Shown here one piece after another: positions 1-5,797 of a DNA stretch of 5,797 nucleotides (position 1 is its first letter; each line of letters starts with the position of its first letter). The stretch spans positions 1 through 5,797 of the forward strand of contig JAMOMM010000518.1 of the NCBI GenBank assembly GCA_027067085.1. Direction: 5' to 3'. The DNA comes from Hyphomicrobiales bacterium (lineage in GTDB: Bacteria; Pseudomonadota; Alphaproteobacteria; Rhizobiales; Aestuariivirgaceae). Under the pieces are notes generated by a model. The model saw nothing but the letters and a program-made list of their open reading frames with translations, ran no database searches and was not told the origin of the DNA. A program made the position numbers and the translations under genes.

Positions 1-906
1 GTACATGACAGCAAAGGTAATTTCTAACCCAGTTCGCTGGGTGAGCATTTCCTTATACAATCCTTGCTCTGATTTTGCTTTGAGGATTTGCGATGTCACC
101 GTCGGGTTTACGAGACGGTACAAATATAAATAGTGCTCATCAAGCAGTTTGAGTTTAACCAATCCGCGAATTACATTGCCATCTCCGCTTGGAATGATAA
201 CTAAATCACCGTTTCGGGCTGCTACGAAATCCTTGTCAGCGGGCGCGCGAAACCCGAGGTCGCGGCTGGCCGTAATACTGGCTTCGATTTTGCGATTTTT
301 TCGATCTATGACAAATGCACCGCTCAAGTTACGCAAAGAAACAAGGGTAGCTAATTGTTGCAAGAAAACTTGCCGATTTTCTTTAAATGCTTTTTTGTTT
401 TGGTCAATATTCAAACCAATGCCATTAAGATCGCCTCGAACGAGATCTTCTTGCTCTTCAAGGTATGCTTCACCAATCTTCATTGAGGACGATATAATTG
501 TTTGAGTGCGGTCTGAAAACCACTCATCTAAGCCTCTATTCAAGGTTACTGTTGCAAAAAAGGCGATGATTAGAGCGGGTACTGCTGCAAACAACCCGAA
601 CTGGCCAACAATACGGGCATGAAGGACGGCACCTGGGACTTTACGGTGGCGCGCGGCTAGCATTTCCCACACTTGCCAACCGATCAATATGGCCATTAGC
701 CCTAAGAGGACACCGTTTGCTACAAGCATCCAAAAAATCATATCTGAAGTGGGTGTAAGTGGTGTTAATCCCGTTAAAACAAGGAAAGTGGCCAGCCCCA
801 ATGCGATGGAGAGTAGGACCAACACGACACCAATTTTGCCTGCGCCGCGCCGGCGGAAACTAACAAATTCCTCGTCTCTGTCTATGCGTATCGTCGCAGC
901 ATTCAT
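1..906 (-). CDS. ntrY: Nitrogen-regulation sensor histidine kinase NtrY, N-terminal part (cut by left edge)
   Basis: NtrY is the membrane sensor kinase of the NtrY/NtrX two-component system, linked in alphaproteobacteria to nitrogen metabolism, redox and envelope responses. The frame is open from an ATG at 906 to the window edge, giving 302 residues of a protein usually about 750 long. Visible parts are a short basic cytoplasmic tail (DRDEEFVSFRRR), hydrophobic helices at about 24-46, 55-77 and 100-123, then a roughly 165-residue extracytoplasmic sensor region. The fourth membrane helix is just starting at the edge (GLEITFAVMY). The segment ARIVGQFGLFAAVPALIIAFF at 97-117 is typical of NtrY. 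HAMP, PAS, HisKA and ATPase domains would lie outside the window. An in-frame stop eight codons upstream (930-928), with no better start between, supports the ATG; no strong Shine-Dalgarno is visible. It follows ntrC after a 134-bp gap that holds its own candidate promoter. The family call rests on the membrane layout, the motifs and the position after ntrC. Confidence 0.93.
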   Translation of the reverse strand, partial: MNAATIRIDRDEEFVSFRRRGAGKIGVVLVLLSIALGLATFLVLTGLTPLTPTSDMIFWMLVANGVLLGLMAILIGWQVWEMLAARHRKVPGAVLHARIVGQFGLFAAVPALIIAFFATVTLNRGLDEWFSDRTQTIISSSMKIGEAYLEEQEDLVRGDLNGIGLNIDQNKKAFKENRQVFLQQLATLVSLRNLSGAFVIDRKNRKIEASITASRDLGFRAPADKDFVAARNGDLVIIPSGDGNVIRGLVKLKLLDEHYLYLYRLVNPTVTSQILKAKSEQGLYKEMLTQRTGLEITFAVMY

Positions 907-926
907 ATATTGAGTACCAATACAAA

Positions 927-955
927 ATTACAAACTTTAAACCATGTTCATTCAA
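927..955 (-). promoter_or_regulatory. Candidate sigma-70-type promoter of ntrY
   Basis: Reading the minus strand, TTGAAT (955-950) and TGTAAT (932-927) are separated by 17 bp, matching 4/6 and 5/6 of the consensus -35 and -10 boxes. Transcription would start near 920, leaving a leader of only about 14 nt before the ATG at 906. This would give ntrY (and probably ntrX) a promoter separate from the dusB-ntrBC operon. The call is from box matching by eye only. Confidence 0.4.
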
Positions 956-960
956 CACGA

Positions 961-1026
961 TTCGACCATGTGTGACAATAAATCAACACCTATGTGGCAA
1001 GATTGCGACACCTGTGTGGGAATTGT
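961..1026 (-). repeat. Three imperfect 22-bp direct repeats upstream of ntrY (putative operator array)
   Basis: Copies lie at 961-982, 983-1004 and 1005-1026, exactly 22 bp apart, about two helical turns. On the plus strand each contains TGTGRSAA (971-978 TGTGACAA, 993-1000 TGTGGCAA, 1015-1022 TGTGGGAA), preceded by a CRAC(A)CC-like element. Copies 2 and 3 agree at 15 of 22 positions and copies 1 and 2 at 11 of 22. The array ends six bases upstream of the candidate ntrY -35 box, where an activator would bind on one DNA face. The repeats are seen directly; the operator role is inferred. Confidence 0.55.
993..1010. promoter_or_regulatory. Near-perfect inverted repeat containing CAAGATTG, possible NtrX-type site
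   Basis: TGTGGCAA (993-1000) and TTGCGACA (1003-1010) are inverted copies matching at 7 of 8 positions around a 2-bp centre. The middle reads CAA-GA-TTG (998-1005). From memory, NtrX binding sites in Sinorhizobium have been described as CAA-N(2-5)-TTG, which would fit autoregulation of ntrYX; this was not checked. The dyad spans the junction of repeat copies 2 and 3. Confidence 0.35.
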
Positions 1027-1040
1027 AAAACTATTTTGAG

Positions 1041-2507
1041 TTACTGAATGTTGTTTTTGCGCACGACCGTTAAATCAAGGTCTTTAATCCGCGTTCGAAG
1101 GGTGTTTCGGTTGATACCAAGCAGTTCAGCAGCTTTGATCTGGTTGCCATTGCAAGCGGCTAATGCCGAACTAATGAGAGGTCCCTCGACTTCGTGAATT
1201 ATTCGGCCATAAACGCCTGCTGGAGGTAGACCATTGCCAAAACTGGCGAAGTAATCTGCTAAGTGCTTTTCCACCGCCATGCCTAAATCAATTGGGCCAT
1301 CGCTTATGGCATTGCTTGTTATAAGTTGCATTGGGTTAGACATAAGTTCGGTATCAACAACGTGCGCACTCACTTCCTCATCGGCCTGTATCGCAACGAT
1401 GCGCTGAATGAGGTTTTCTAATTCGCGCACATTGCCTGGCCATTTGTGTTCGCGAAGGCGCTCAATTGCACCAGCAGAAAAAGATTTTTGTGGCAGGCCC
1501 ATTTTTCGGCAATTAGCAAGGAAATGACGAACGAGGTCTTCTATGTCATCCAGCCGTTCGCGCAGTGGCGGCAAGCGTAGCGGCACAACATTTAGGCGAA
1601 AAAATAGATCTTCTCTAAATACGCCATCAGCAATGAGTTGCCGTAAGTCTCTGTGGGTCGCAGCAATAATCCGCACATTGGTTTTTTTGGCTTTTGTCCC
1701 ACCGACGCTGGTAAATTCGCCTTCTTGCAAAACCCGTAACAAACGCGTTTGTGCTTCCATAGGCATGTCGCCGATTTCATCGAGAAAAAGGGTGCCGCCA
1801 TGGGCTTGCTCGAAGCGACCTGCATAGCGTGCCGATGCCCCAGTAAAAGCCCCCTTTTCGTGGCCAAAAAGTTCTGACTCAATCAATTCGCGTGGAATTG
1901 CCGCCATGTTAATTGCTACAAATGGGGATCTTTTTCGACGTGAATAATCATGCAAAGCCCGCGCGACTAATTCTTTGCCTGTGCCTGATTCACCAATAAT
2001 TGTGACAGTTAAATCAGTTTGGGTCATTCGCGCGATAACGCGGTAAATATCTTGCATTGCTGGGGAACGGCCAACAAGTGGCAAATCCTCATCTATTACT
2101 GGTTTTGGTTTAGGGCTTGTTTTGGCGTTTGCATCGCGCTCTGCTTGTTCTAGTCCCTTGGCAACAGTGCTTAGCATCTCTTTGAGATCAAAGGGTTTTG
2201 GTAAATATTCGTATGCACCGCGTTCGGCTGCCGTAATGGCGGTCATTATGGTGTTTTTGGCACTCATTACGATGACGGGCAGTTGCGGGCGGGCTTTTTT
2301 GATGCGTGGTAGAATTTCGAAAATGTTTTCATCGGGCAAAACCACATCAGTGATGACCAGATCGCCCTCACCTTCGGCTACCATTCGCCACAATGACATG
2401 GCCATGCCAGTTGAGCGCACTTCATAGCCAGCTCGTGTTAGTGCTTGGGTCAAAACAGTGCGAATACCAGTGTCGTCGTCGGCAAGTAATATGGTTTTGA
2501 TGGTCAT
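1041..2507 (-). CDS. ntrC: Nitrogen-regulation response regulator NtrC (NR-I), sigma-54-dependent activator
   Basis: NtrC is the cytoplasmic response regulator that, when phosphorylated by NtrB, oligomerises and uses ATP hydrolysis to open sigma-54 promoters of nitrogen-assimilation genes. The 488-residue protein is full length for the family. The receiver domain (about 1-120) has the acidic cluster D10-D12, phosphoacceptor D54 (ITDVVLPDE), S82 and K104. The AAA+ domain (about 143-375) has Walker A GESGTGKE at 172-179, an intact GAFTGA sigma-54 contact loop at 219-224, Walker B FLDE at 241-244 and arginine-rich FREDLFFRLN at 297-306. WPGNVREL follows at 356-363. A Fis-type helix-turn-helix lies at about 455-477 (NQIKAAELLGINRNTLRTRI). 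The ATG overlaps the ntrB stop as ATGA, and GGAAA seven bases upstream may serve as ribosome site, so translational coupling to ntrB is likely. No catalytic residue appears to be missing, and no convincing terminator follows the stop. Confidence 0.97.
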   Translation of the reverse strand: MTIKTILLADDDTGIRTVLTQALTRAGYEVRSTGMAMSLWRMVAEGEGDLVITDVVLPDENIFEILPRIKKARPQLPVIVMSAKNTIMTAITAAERGAYEYLPKPFDLKEMLSTVAKGLEQAERDANAKTSPKPKPVIDEDLPLVGRSPAMQDIYRVIARMTQTDLTVTIIGESGTGKELVARALHDYSRRKRSPFVAINMAAIPRELIESELFGHEKGAFTGASARYAGRFEQAHGGTLFLDEIGDMPMEAQTRLLRVLQEGEFTSVGGTKAKKTNVRIIAATHRDLRQLIADGVFREDLFFRLNVVPLRLPPLRERLDDIEDLVRHFLANCRKMGLPQKSFSAGAIERLREHKWPGNVRELENLIQRIVAIQADEEVSAHVVDTELMSNPMQLITSNAISDGPIDLGMAVEKHLADYFASFGNGLPPAGVYGRIIHEVEGPLISSALAACNGNQIKAAELLGINRNTLRTRIKDLDLTVVRKNNIQ

Positions 2508-3667
2508 AACAAAGTTTCCATATTGGTGTCATCTGGCCCAATTGTTTTTGCCATTGGTAGAAGGATTGCAAATTCAGTTTTACCGTTCTTGCTGGTACAA
2601 TCAATAACCCCGCCATGGTCGCCAATAATTTTAGCTGTTAGAGCAAGGCCAAGGCCTTTTCCGTTGGGTTTGGTTGACACAAAAGGTTCGAACATATGGG
2701 GTATAAAATCGGCAGAAATTTCGTGACCTGTGTTGGTTACTTTAACTTCCAACGGTAAGGAGATTCGTTCGTGGCCTGCCCCCGCTTGGCCGCCGCGCAT
2801 TGATAAGTGGACACCTGGGCGAAACGCTGTTGAAAATATGATTTCGCCTTCCTGGCCTTCATTGTTGCTATCTTGAATGGCTTCAGCGGCATTTTTTACC
2901 AAGTTGAGCAAAACCTGAACCAGCTGGTCTCTGTTGCCATAAACGCGCGGCAATGAAGGGTCATAGCGCTCTGAGATGCGAATGTCTTTTGCGAAACCGT
3001 TGATGGCTACTTTTCGCACGTGAGAAAGGACAGCGTGAATATTTATTGGTTCACGGGTGATTGGGCGTTCATCGGAAAACTCTTCCATTTGGTTTACGAG
3101 ATCGCGAATTCTGTCGGTTTCAGTGATGATGAGTTCTGTAAGCTCTAGGTCATCGGCATCTAAGCCACTTTCCAATAATTGCGCTGCGCCGCGAATGCCT
3201 GATAATGGATTTTTAATTTCGTGAGCAAGCATTGATGCCATGCCTGTTACGGTTCGCGCGGCGCTTCGGTGGGTGAGCTGTTGGTCAATCTTTTTAGCCA
3301 TGGAGCGGGTTAGAATTTGGATAACGATCATGCCTTTTTGATCGCTATTGGGGGAAATGACGGGGGCAATTTGCAGGTCTACAACGCGCTCTCCACCTGT
3401 GCTTGGGGTGCCGATAATCACACCATACTCATTAAAAGTAGCGTTTCGGTTTCTGGTATCGGTCAATAAACTTAATAAGGGACTGGTCGCGGGAATGATT
3501 GCGGCAAGTCCTTTGCGGTTTAACGAACGAAAGCTGGATTGGAAAAAATTTTCTGCTGCGGCATTTGCAAATATAAAGTTGTTTTCCCCATCAAGAGCAA
3601 CCAGCGGATTTGGCAGTGCTTCGAGCAAACAAGTAAAGTCTAGATTGCTATGTGGTTGGGAGTTCAC
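2504..3667 (-). CDS. ntrB: Nitrogen-regulation histidine kinase/phosphatase NtrB (NR-II) with unusual G1 box
   Basis: NtrB is the soluble kinase/phosphatase that sets NtrC phosphorylation according to nitrogen status, normally under PII control. With the GTG at 3667 it is 387 residues. It has an N-terminal PAS-like domain (about 10-120), a HisKA H-box HEIKNPLSGIRGAAQL with phosphorylated H149 and phosphatase-motif N153, then a GHKL ATPase with N-box LLNLVKNAAEA (N255, N259), F-box FEPFVSTK and G2 box GKGLGLAL (336-343). No membrane segment is seen. The G1 box is odd: where the family has D-x-G-x-G, this protein reads N312-T-G-H-E316. I prefer GTG 3667 because it overlaps the dusB stop as GTGA and has AAGG eight bases upstream. 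A GTG at 3676 (390 residues) is in frame but has no properly spaced ribosome site. Family identity is certain; kinase competence is an open question. Confidence 0.95.
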   Translation of the reverse strand: MNSQPHSNLDFTCLLEALPNPLVALDGENNFIFANAAAENFFQSSFRSLNRKGLAAIIPATSPLLSLLTDTRNRNATFNEYGVIIGTPSTGGERVVDLQIAPVISPNSDQKGMIVIQILTRSMAKKIDQQLTHRSAARTVTGMASMLAHEIKNPLSGIRGAAQLLESGLDADDLELTELIITETDRIRDLVNQMEEFSDERPITREPINIHAVLSHVRKVAINGFAKDIRISERYDPSLPRVYGNRDQLVQVLLNLVKNAAEAIQDSNNEGQEGEIIFSTAFRPGVHLSMRGGQAGAGHERISLPLEVKVTNTGHEISADFIPHMFEPFVSTKPNGKGLGLALTAKIIGDHGGVIDCTSKNGKTEFAILLPMAKTIGPDDTNMETLL

Positions 3668-4680
3668 GCTGCGCACCTTGTTTGTGTACCTTGTACTATT
3701 TTCTCCAACTCAGCTAAATGAGACAGGGCGAGCGAGGCTTCATTGGCTCTCATCAATTTGGTTTGAATTTCTTTAGCGATATTTGGCGCGATTGCCTTTT
3801 GTTCTAACAACCGAGTTATCATCCAACCCAAGTGTTTTCTAGCAATTCGAACGCCAAATTGGGTTCCATGAAAAGACATCATCAGTTGATAGTGCTCGAT
3901 GTATAACGTCATTTGTTGTTGGATTGTTTTGCGTGCGGTGCCTGTGCCTTTGTCGAGTTGTTCGGCAAGTTCGCCGATAAACCATGGCCGTCCATACGCA
4001 CCGCGCCCGACCATAACACCATCAGCGCCAGACAACTTCATCATCTGTTTGACATCATCAATCGAATTGCCATCGCCATTGGCAATAAGCGGAATAGAAA
4101 TTTGCTCTTTTACCGCTGCGATAGCTTGCCAATCTGCTTTGCCCTTATAAAATTGACAGCGGGTGCGGCCATGAACCGTAATAAGTTGAACGCCAGCATC
4201 TTCAGCCCGTTTTGCTAATTCTGGTGCGTTGATGGTTTCTTCATCCCAGCCTAAACGCATTTTAAGCGTGACTGGTACGCTGGATGCTTCAACCGTTGCC
4301 TCAACTAACGAAATAGCATGATCGAGGTTGCGCATTAGGGCTGAGCCAGACAGTGAGCCTGTTACTTGTCGCGCAGGACAACCCATATTGATGTCTATGG
4401 CATCGCAGCCTAAATCTTGCGCTACTTTGGCCCCTTCGGCCATCCAGTGCTGTTCACGGCCCGATAGCTGTATGACGAACGGTGATATATTGTCTTTACG
4501 GGTTTTTCGAACCATATCTGCGCGCGAACGTGCGAGTTCTTTTGAGGCAATCATTTCAGATATAACAAGGCCTGCACCATGCTCATGAGCAATCTGGCGA
4601 AAAGGTAAATCAGTAATACCTGACATCGGTGCAAGGAAAACCTTGTTCCGTGTTTTGATATGTCCTATTTGTATGCTCAT
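3664..4680 (-). CDS. dusB: tRNA-dihydrouridine synthase DusB (NifR3 family)
   Basis: This is an FMN-dependent flavoenzyme that reduces specific uridines in the tRNA D-loop region to dihydrouridine using NAD(P)H. With ATG 4680 it is 338 residues, normal for the family. The TIM-barrel part shows APMSGITDLPFR (17-28, FMN phosphate/ring region), DINMGCP with catalytic C101, substrate/flavin-contacting K140 in LKMRLGW, TVHGRTR with H170, ANGDG at 200-204 and MVGRGAYGRPW with G225-R-G227. The last 90 or so residues form the helical tRNA-binding domain. A TTG at 4695 would add five residues, but it sits inside the base of an inverted repeat, and ATG 4680 gives the usual start just before the first beta strand (MSIQIGHIKTRNKVFLAP). 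The stop overlaps the ntrB start by 4 bp. The gene was first named nifR3 in Rhodobacter because it precedes ntrBC; its enzyme role is independent of nitrogen control. It diverges from ispDF. Confidence 0.96.
   Translation of the reverse strand: MSIQIGHIKTRNKVFLAPMSGITDLPFRQIAHEHGAGLVISEMIASKELARSRADMVRKTRKDNISPFVIQLSGREQHWMAEGAKVAQDLGCDAIDINMGCPARQVTGSLSGSALMRNLDHAISLVEATVEASSVPVTLKMRLGWDEETINAPELAKRAEDAGVQLITVHGRTRCQFYKGKADWQAIAAVKEQISIPLIANGDGNSIDDVKQMMKLSGADGVMVGRGAYGRPWFIGELAEQLDKGTGTARKTIQQQMTLYIEHYQLMMSFHGTQFGVRIARKHLGWMITRLLEQKAIAPNIAKEIQTKLMRANEASLALSHLAELEKIVQGTQTRCAA
3676..3679 (-). promoter_or_regulatory. Ribosome binding site deciding the ntrB start
   Basis: AAGG on the minus strand, eight bases before the GTG at 3667, lies inside the last codons of dusB. 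The same bases directly abut the alternative GTG at 3676 and cannot serve it. Together with the GTGA stop/start overlap this favours the 3667 start and translational coupling of ntrB to dusB. Confidence 0.5.
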
Positions 4681-4693
4681 TAGCTCGAAACTC

Positions 4694-4720
4694 AAAAGTG
4701 CCTAAATAATAGGCACTTTT
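4694..4720. repeat. Perfect inverted repeat (11-bp arms, 5-nt loop) between dusB and ispDF
   Basis: AAAAGTGCCTA (4694-4704) and TAGGCACTTTT (4710-4720) are exact inverted copies around AATAA. The A-tract at one end and T-tract at the other give the shape of a small bidirectional intrinsic terminator. It lies only 13 bp before the dusB ATG and 68 bp before the ispDF ATG, between divergent genes, where a terminator is not needed for either. It may be an operator, a leader attenuator for dusB-ntrBC, or a block to antisense read-through. The symmetry is seen directly; its function is unknown. Confidence 0.6.
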
Positions 4721-4744
4721 AAACCTCGCGTGTTTTTTATTCAA
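4716..4744 (-). promoter_or_regulatory. Weak candidate promoter for dusB-ntrB-ntrC
   Basis: On the minus strand TTGAAT (4744-4739) is followed after 17 bp by TAAAAG (4721-4716), each matching 4/6 of the sigma-70 consensus. If real, the -10 box overlaps the outer arm of the inverted repeat and transcription would start within it, so a protein bound to the dyad would block the operon. No sigma-54 type -24/-12 pair was found here. This is the only candidate I can point to and it is weak. Confidence 0.25.
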
Positions 4745-4759
4745 GTTGTTTATCGCCAA

Positions 4760-4765
4760 TATACT
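4760..4765 (+). promoter_or_regulatory. Candidate -10 box of ispDF
   Basis: TATACT matches 5/6 of the -10 consensus and lies 24 bp before the ispDF ATG. No good -35 box is found 16-18 bp upstream, where the sequence is T-rich (best TTTATT at 4736-4741, 3/6). The transcript would begin near 4772, leaving a short leader containing the ribosome site. Confidence 0.25.
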
Positions 4766-4778
4766 ATCCAGTGTACTA

Positions 4779-4783
4779 AAGGG
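4779..4783 (+). promoter_or_regulatory. Ribosome binding site of ispDF
   Basis: AAGGG ends five bases before the ATG at 4789. It is the only purine-rich Shine-Dalgarno match nearby and supports that ATG, which directly begins the IspD nucleotide-binding strand. Confidence 0.55.
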
Positions 4784-4788
4784 CCTTC

Positions 4789-5797
4789 ATGTCTACATAT
4801 GCAATTATTGTCGCTGCAGGGTCTGGAACACGGGCTGGCGGTGAAATTCCAAAGCAATACCAATCCATTGGTGGCAAACCAGTTATTTGCCATACTGTTG
4901 AAGCCTTTTTAAACAATAGCGATGTTGATGGTGTGATTGTTGTGATTGGTCAAGATCATCAAGACTTATACGCCAATGCGCTATCAGGGTTTGACCTACC
5001 TGCCCCTGTTATTGGTGGCGCAACGCGCCAACAATCGGTCTACAACGGTCTTAAAGCGATTAAATCACATAGGCCTAGCAAAGTGCTTATCCACGATGCC
5101 GCCCGCCCGTTTGTTACCAATCGGGTTATCGGTAATGTGGTAAACGCCTTGGATGCGGTCGATTGCGCTATTCCTGCAGTGGGCGTTGTTGATACGATCG
5201 CGATAGTTGAAAACAATATAATTAGTGGCAAACTGAATCGCGATCAATTACGAGCGGTACAAACACCTCAAGGGTTTCGTTTTGATGCTATTTTTGGTGC
5301 ACACCAAACGGCGGCTGATGCCAATGACAATACCGCAACCGATGACTCTGCGCTGATGTCTTGCGTAACAGTTGTCGAAGGCCACATTGAAAACATCAAA
5401 CTGACCACGGCAAAAGATATATTAGAGGCAGACCAGAAAATGACCCAGATTAGTTTTGCAAATCTTCATGATGTTCGTGTTGGACAAGGGTTTGACGTGC
5501 ATGCCTTTGAAGATGGAGACCATGTGATTTTATGCGGAGAGAAAATCCCATTCGATAAAAAGCTGAAAGGCCATTCCGATGCTGATGTGGCGATGCATGC
5601 CCTCACCGATGCTATTTTGGGTGCGATAAGCGAGGGTGATATTGGCAAGCATTACCCGCCAACTGATCCGCAATGGAAAGGTGCCGCGTCTGAAATTTTC
5701 CTTAAAGGCGCTGTAAAGCTTATTGAGGATCGCGGCGGGCGGTTGGCCCATTGTGATGTGACCATCATTTGCGAAGCCCCTAAGCTTCGCCCTCATA
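4789..5797 (+). CDS. ispDF: Bifunctional IspD/IspF (MEP cytidylyltransferase / MEcPP synthase), cut by right edge
   Basis: This fused enzyme of the MEP isoprenoid pathway first transfers CMP from CTP to 2-C-methyl-D-erythritol 4-phosphate (IspD). After the separate kinase IspE has acted, it cyclises CDP-ME 2-phosphate to MEcPP (IspF). The first 336 residues of about 390-400 are present; the frame stays open to the edge. IspD (1 to about 222) shows the CTP-binding loop IIVAAGSGTRAGG with R15, PKQY with K22, RQQSVYNGL, IHDAARPFV (D103), LNRDQLRAVQTPQG, TDDSAL and NIKLTTAKD with K204. IspF starts at about 228 with RVGQGFDVHAF, whose D236 and H238 are metal ligands. GHSDADVAMHALTDAILGA follows with H270 as third ligand, then GDIGKHYPPTDPQWKG. 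The last 50 or so residues of IspF are missing only because of the window edge. The linker (about 213-227) is short, as in other alphaproteobacterial fusions. It is divergent from dusB, so it is transcribed separately from the nitrogen genes. Confidence 0.96.
   Translation, partial: MSTYAIIVAAGSGTRAGGEIPKQYQSIGGKPVICHTVEAFLNNSDVDGVIVVIGQDHQDLYANALSGFDLPAPVIGGATRQQSVYNGLKAIKSHRPSKVLIHDAARPFVTNRVIGNVVNALDAVDCAIPAVGVVDTIAIVENNIISGKLNRDQLRAVQTPQGFRFDAIFGAHQTAADANDNTATDDSALMSCVTVVEGHIENIKLTTAKDILEADQKMTQISFANLHDVRVGQGFDVHAFEDGDHVILCGEKIPFDKKLKGHSDADVAMHALTDAILGAISEGDIGKHYPPTDPQWKGAASEIFLKGAVKLIEDRGGRLAHCDVTIICEAPKLRPH

Noticed and set aside
149..505. Plus-strand open frame of 118 codons
   Set aside because: It is antisense to the NtrY sensor region, and its Ser/Arg-rich composition is typical of a shadow frame. 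The minus-strand frame is continuous and matches NtrY.
959..963. GANTC (CcrM methylation) site next to the ntrY -35 box
   Set aside because: GANTC sites recur at several places in the window's coding sequence, so a single one here is not informative.
1022..1040. Possible terminator after ntrC (AAAA-CTA-TTTT)
   Set aside because: The arms are only four A-T pairs with no G-C stem, too weak for an intrinsic terminator.
1592..1882. Second minus-strand frame of 96 codons inside ntrC
   Set aside because: It lies wholly within the NtrC AAA+ domain in another frame; the NtrC frame carries every expected motif without interruption.
3348..3776. Plus-strand open frame of 142 codons
   Set aside because: It is antisense to the ntrB 5' part and the dusB 3' end, both of which have clear family motifs. 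It has no recognisable domain and no convincing ribosome site.
4681..4695. TTG start at 4695 for dusB
   Set aside because: It lies in the base of the inverted repeat and adds five residues before the usual family start; ATG 4680 begins right at the first conserved strand.
4736..4763. Possible sigma-54 promoter upstream of dusB (TGGC...TTGA on the minus strand)
   Set aside because: The GG-to-TTG spacing is too long for a -24/-12 element and the GC of the -12 box is missing.
4789..5797. IspD-IspF fusion as a novel gene fusion
   Set aside because: Fused ispDF is common in alphaproteobacteria and is expected at this locus.

Overview
This window carries a conserved alphaproteobacterial locus that joins nitrogen-status signalling to a tRNA-modification gene and an isoprenoid gene. 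Every coding region is recognisable from sequence alone. The gene order (ispDF, diverging from dusB/nifR3-ntrB-ntrC, followed by ntrY), the fused ispDF gene and the alphaproteobacterial style of NtrB and NtrY all point to an alphaproteobacterium, probably in or near the Rhizobiales/Hyphomicrobiales. G+C looks to be in the mid-40s percent by eye, which is low for that group. I cannot name a genus.

Layout, left to right. Positions 1-906 (minus strand) hold the first 302 codons of ntrY, a membrane sensor kinase cut by the left edge. Positions 907-1040 are an intergenic stretch with a plausible ntrY promoter (927-955) and, upstream of it, three imperfect 22-bp direct repeats (961-1026) that look like an operator array. 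Positions 1041-2507 are ntrC, 2504-3667 ntrB and 3664-4680 dusB. All three are on the minus strand and overlap by 4 bp at each junction, so they form one tightly coupled operon transcribed dusB-ntrB-ntrC. Positions 4681-4788 are the divergent control region, with an 11-bp-arm perfect inverted repeat (4694-4720) and weak promoter candidates for both directions. Positions 4789-5797 (plus strand) hold the first 336 codons of ispDF, cut by the right edge within the IspF domain.

How the genes work together: NtrB is a soluble histidine kinase/phosphatase that normally reads PII state and sets phosphorylation of NtrC. NtrC is a sigma-54 activator with an intact GAFTGA loop that drives nitrogen-scavenging genes. 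NtrY is the membrane sensor of a second system whose partner ntrX would normally lie just beyond the left edge. DusB makes dihydrouridine in tRNA. IspDF performs two non-consecutive steps of the MEP isoprenoid pathway.

The locus as a whole is well known and I found no undescribed system. The observations most worth a second look are a degenerate ATP-binding G1 box in NtrB (Asn and Glu where Asp and Gly are expected), the 22-bp-spaced repeat array and CAAGATTG dyad upstream of ntrY, and the symmetric hairpin/operator between dusB and ispDF.
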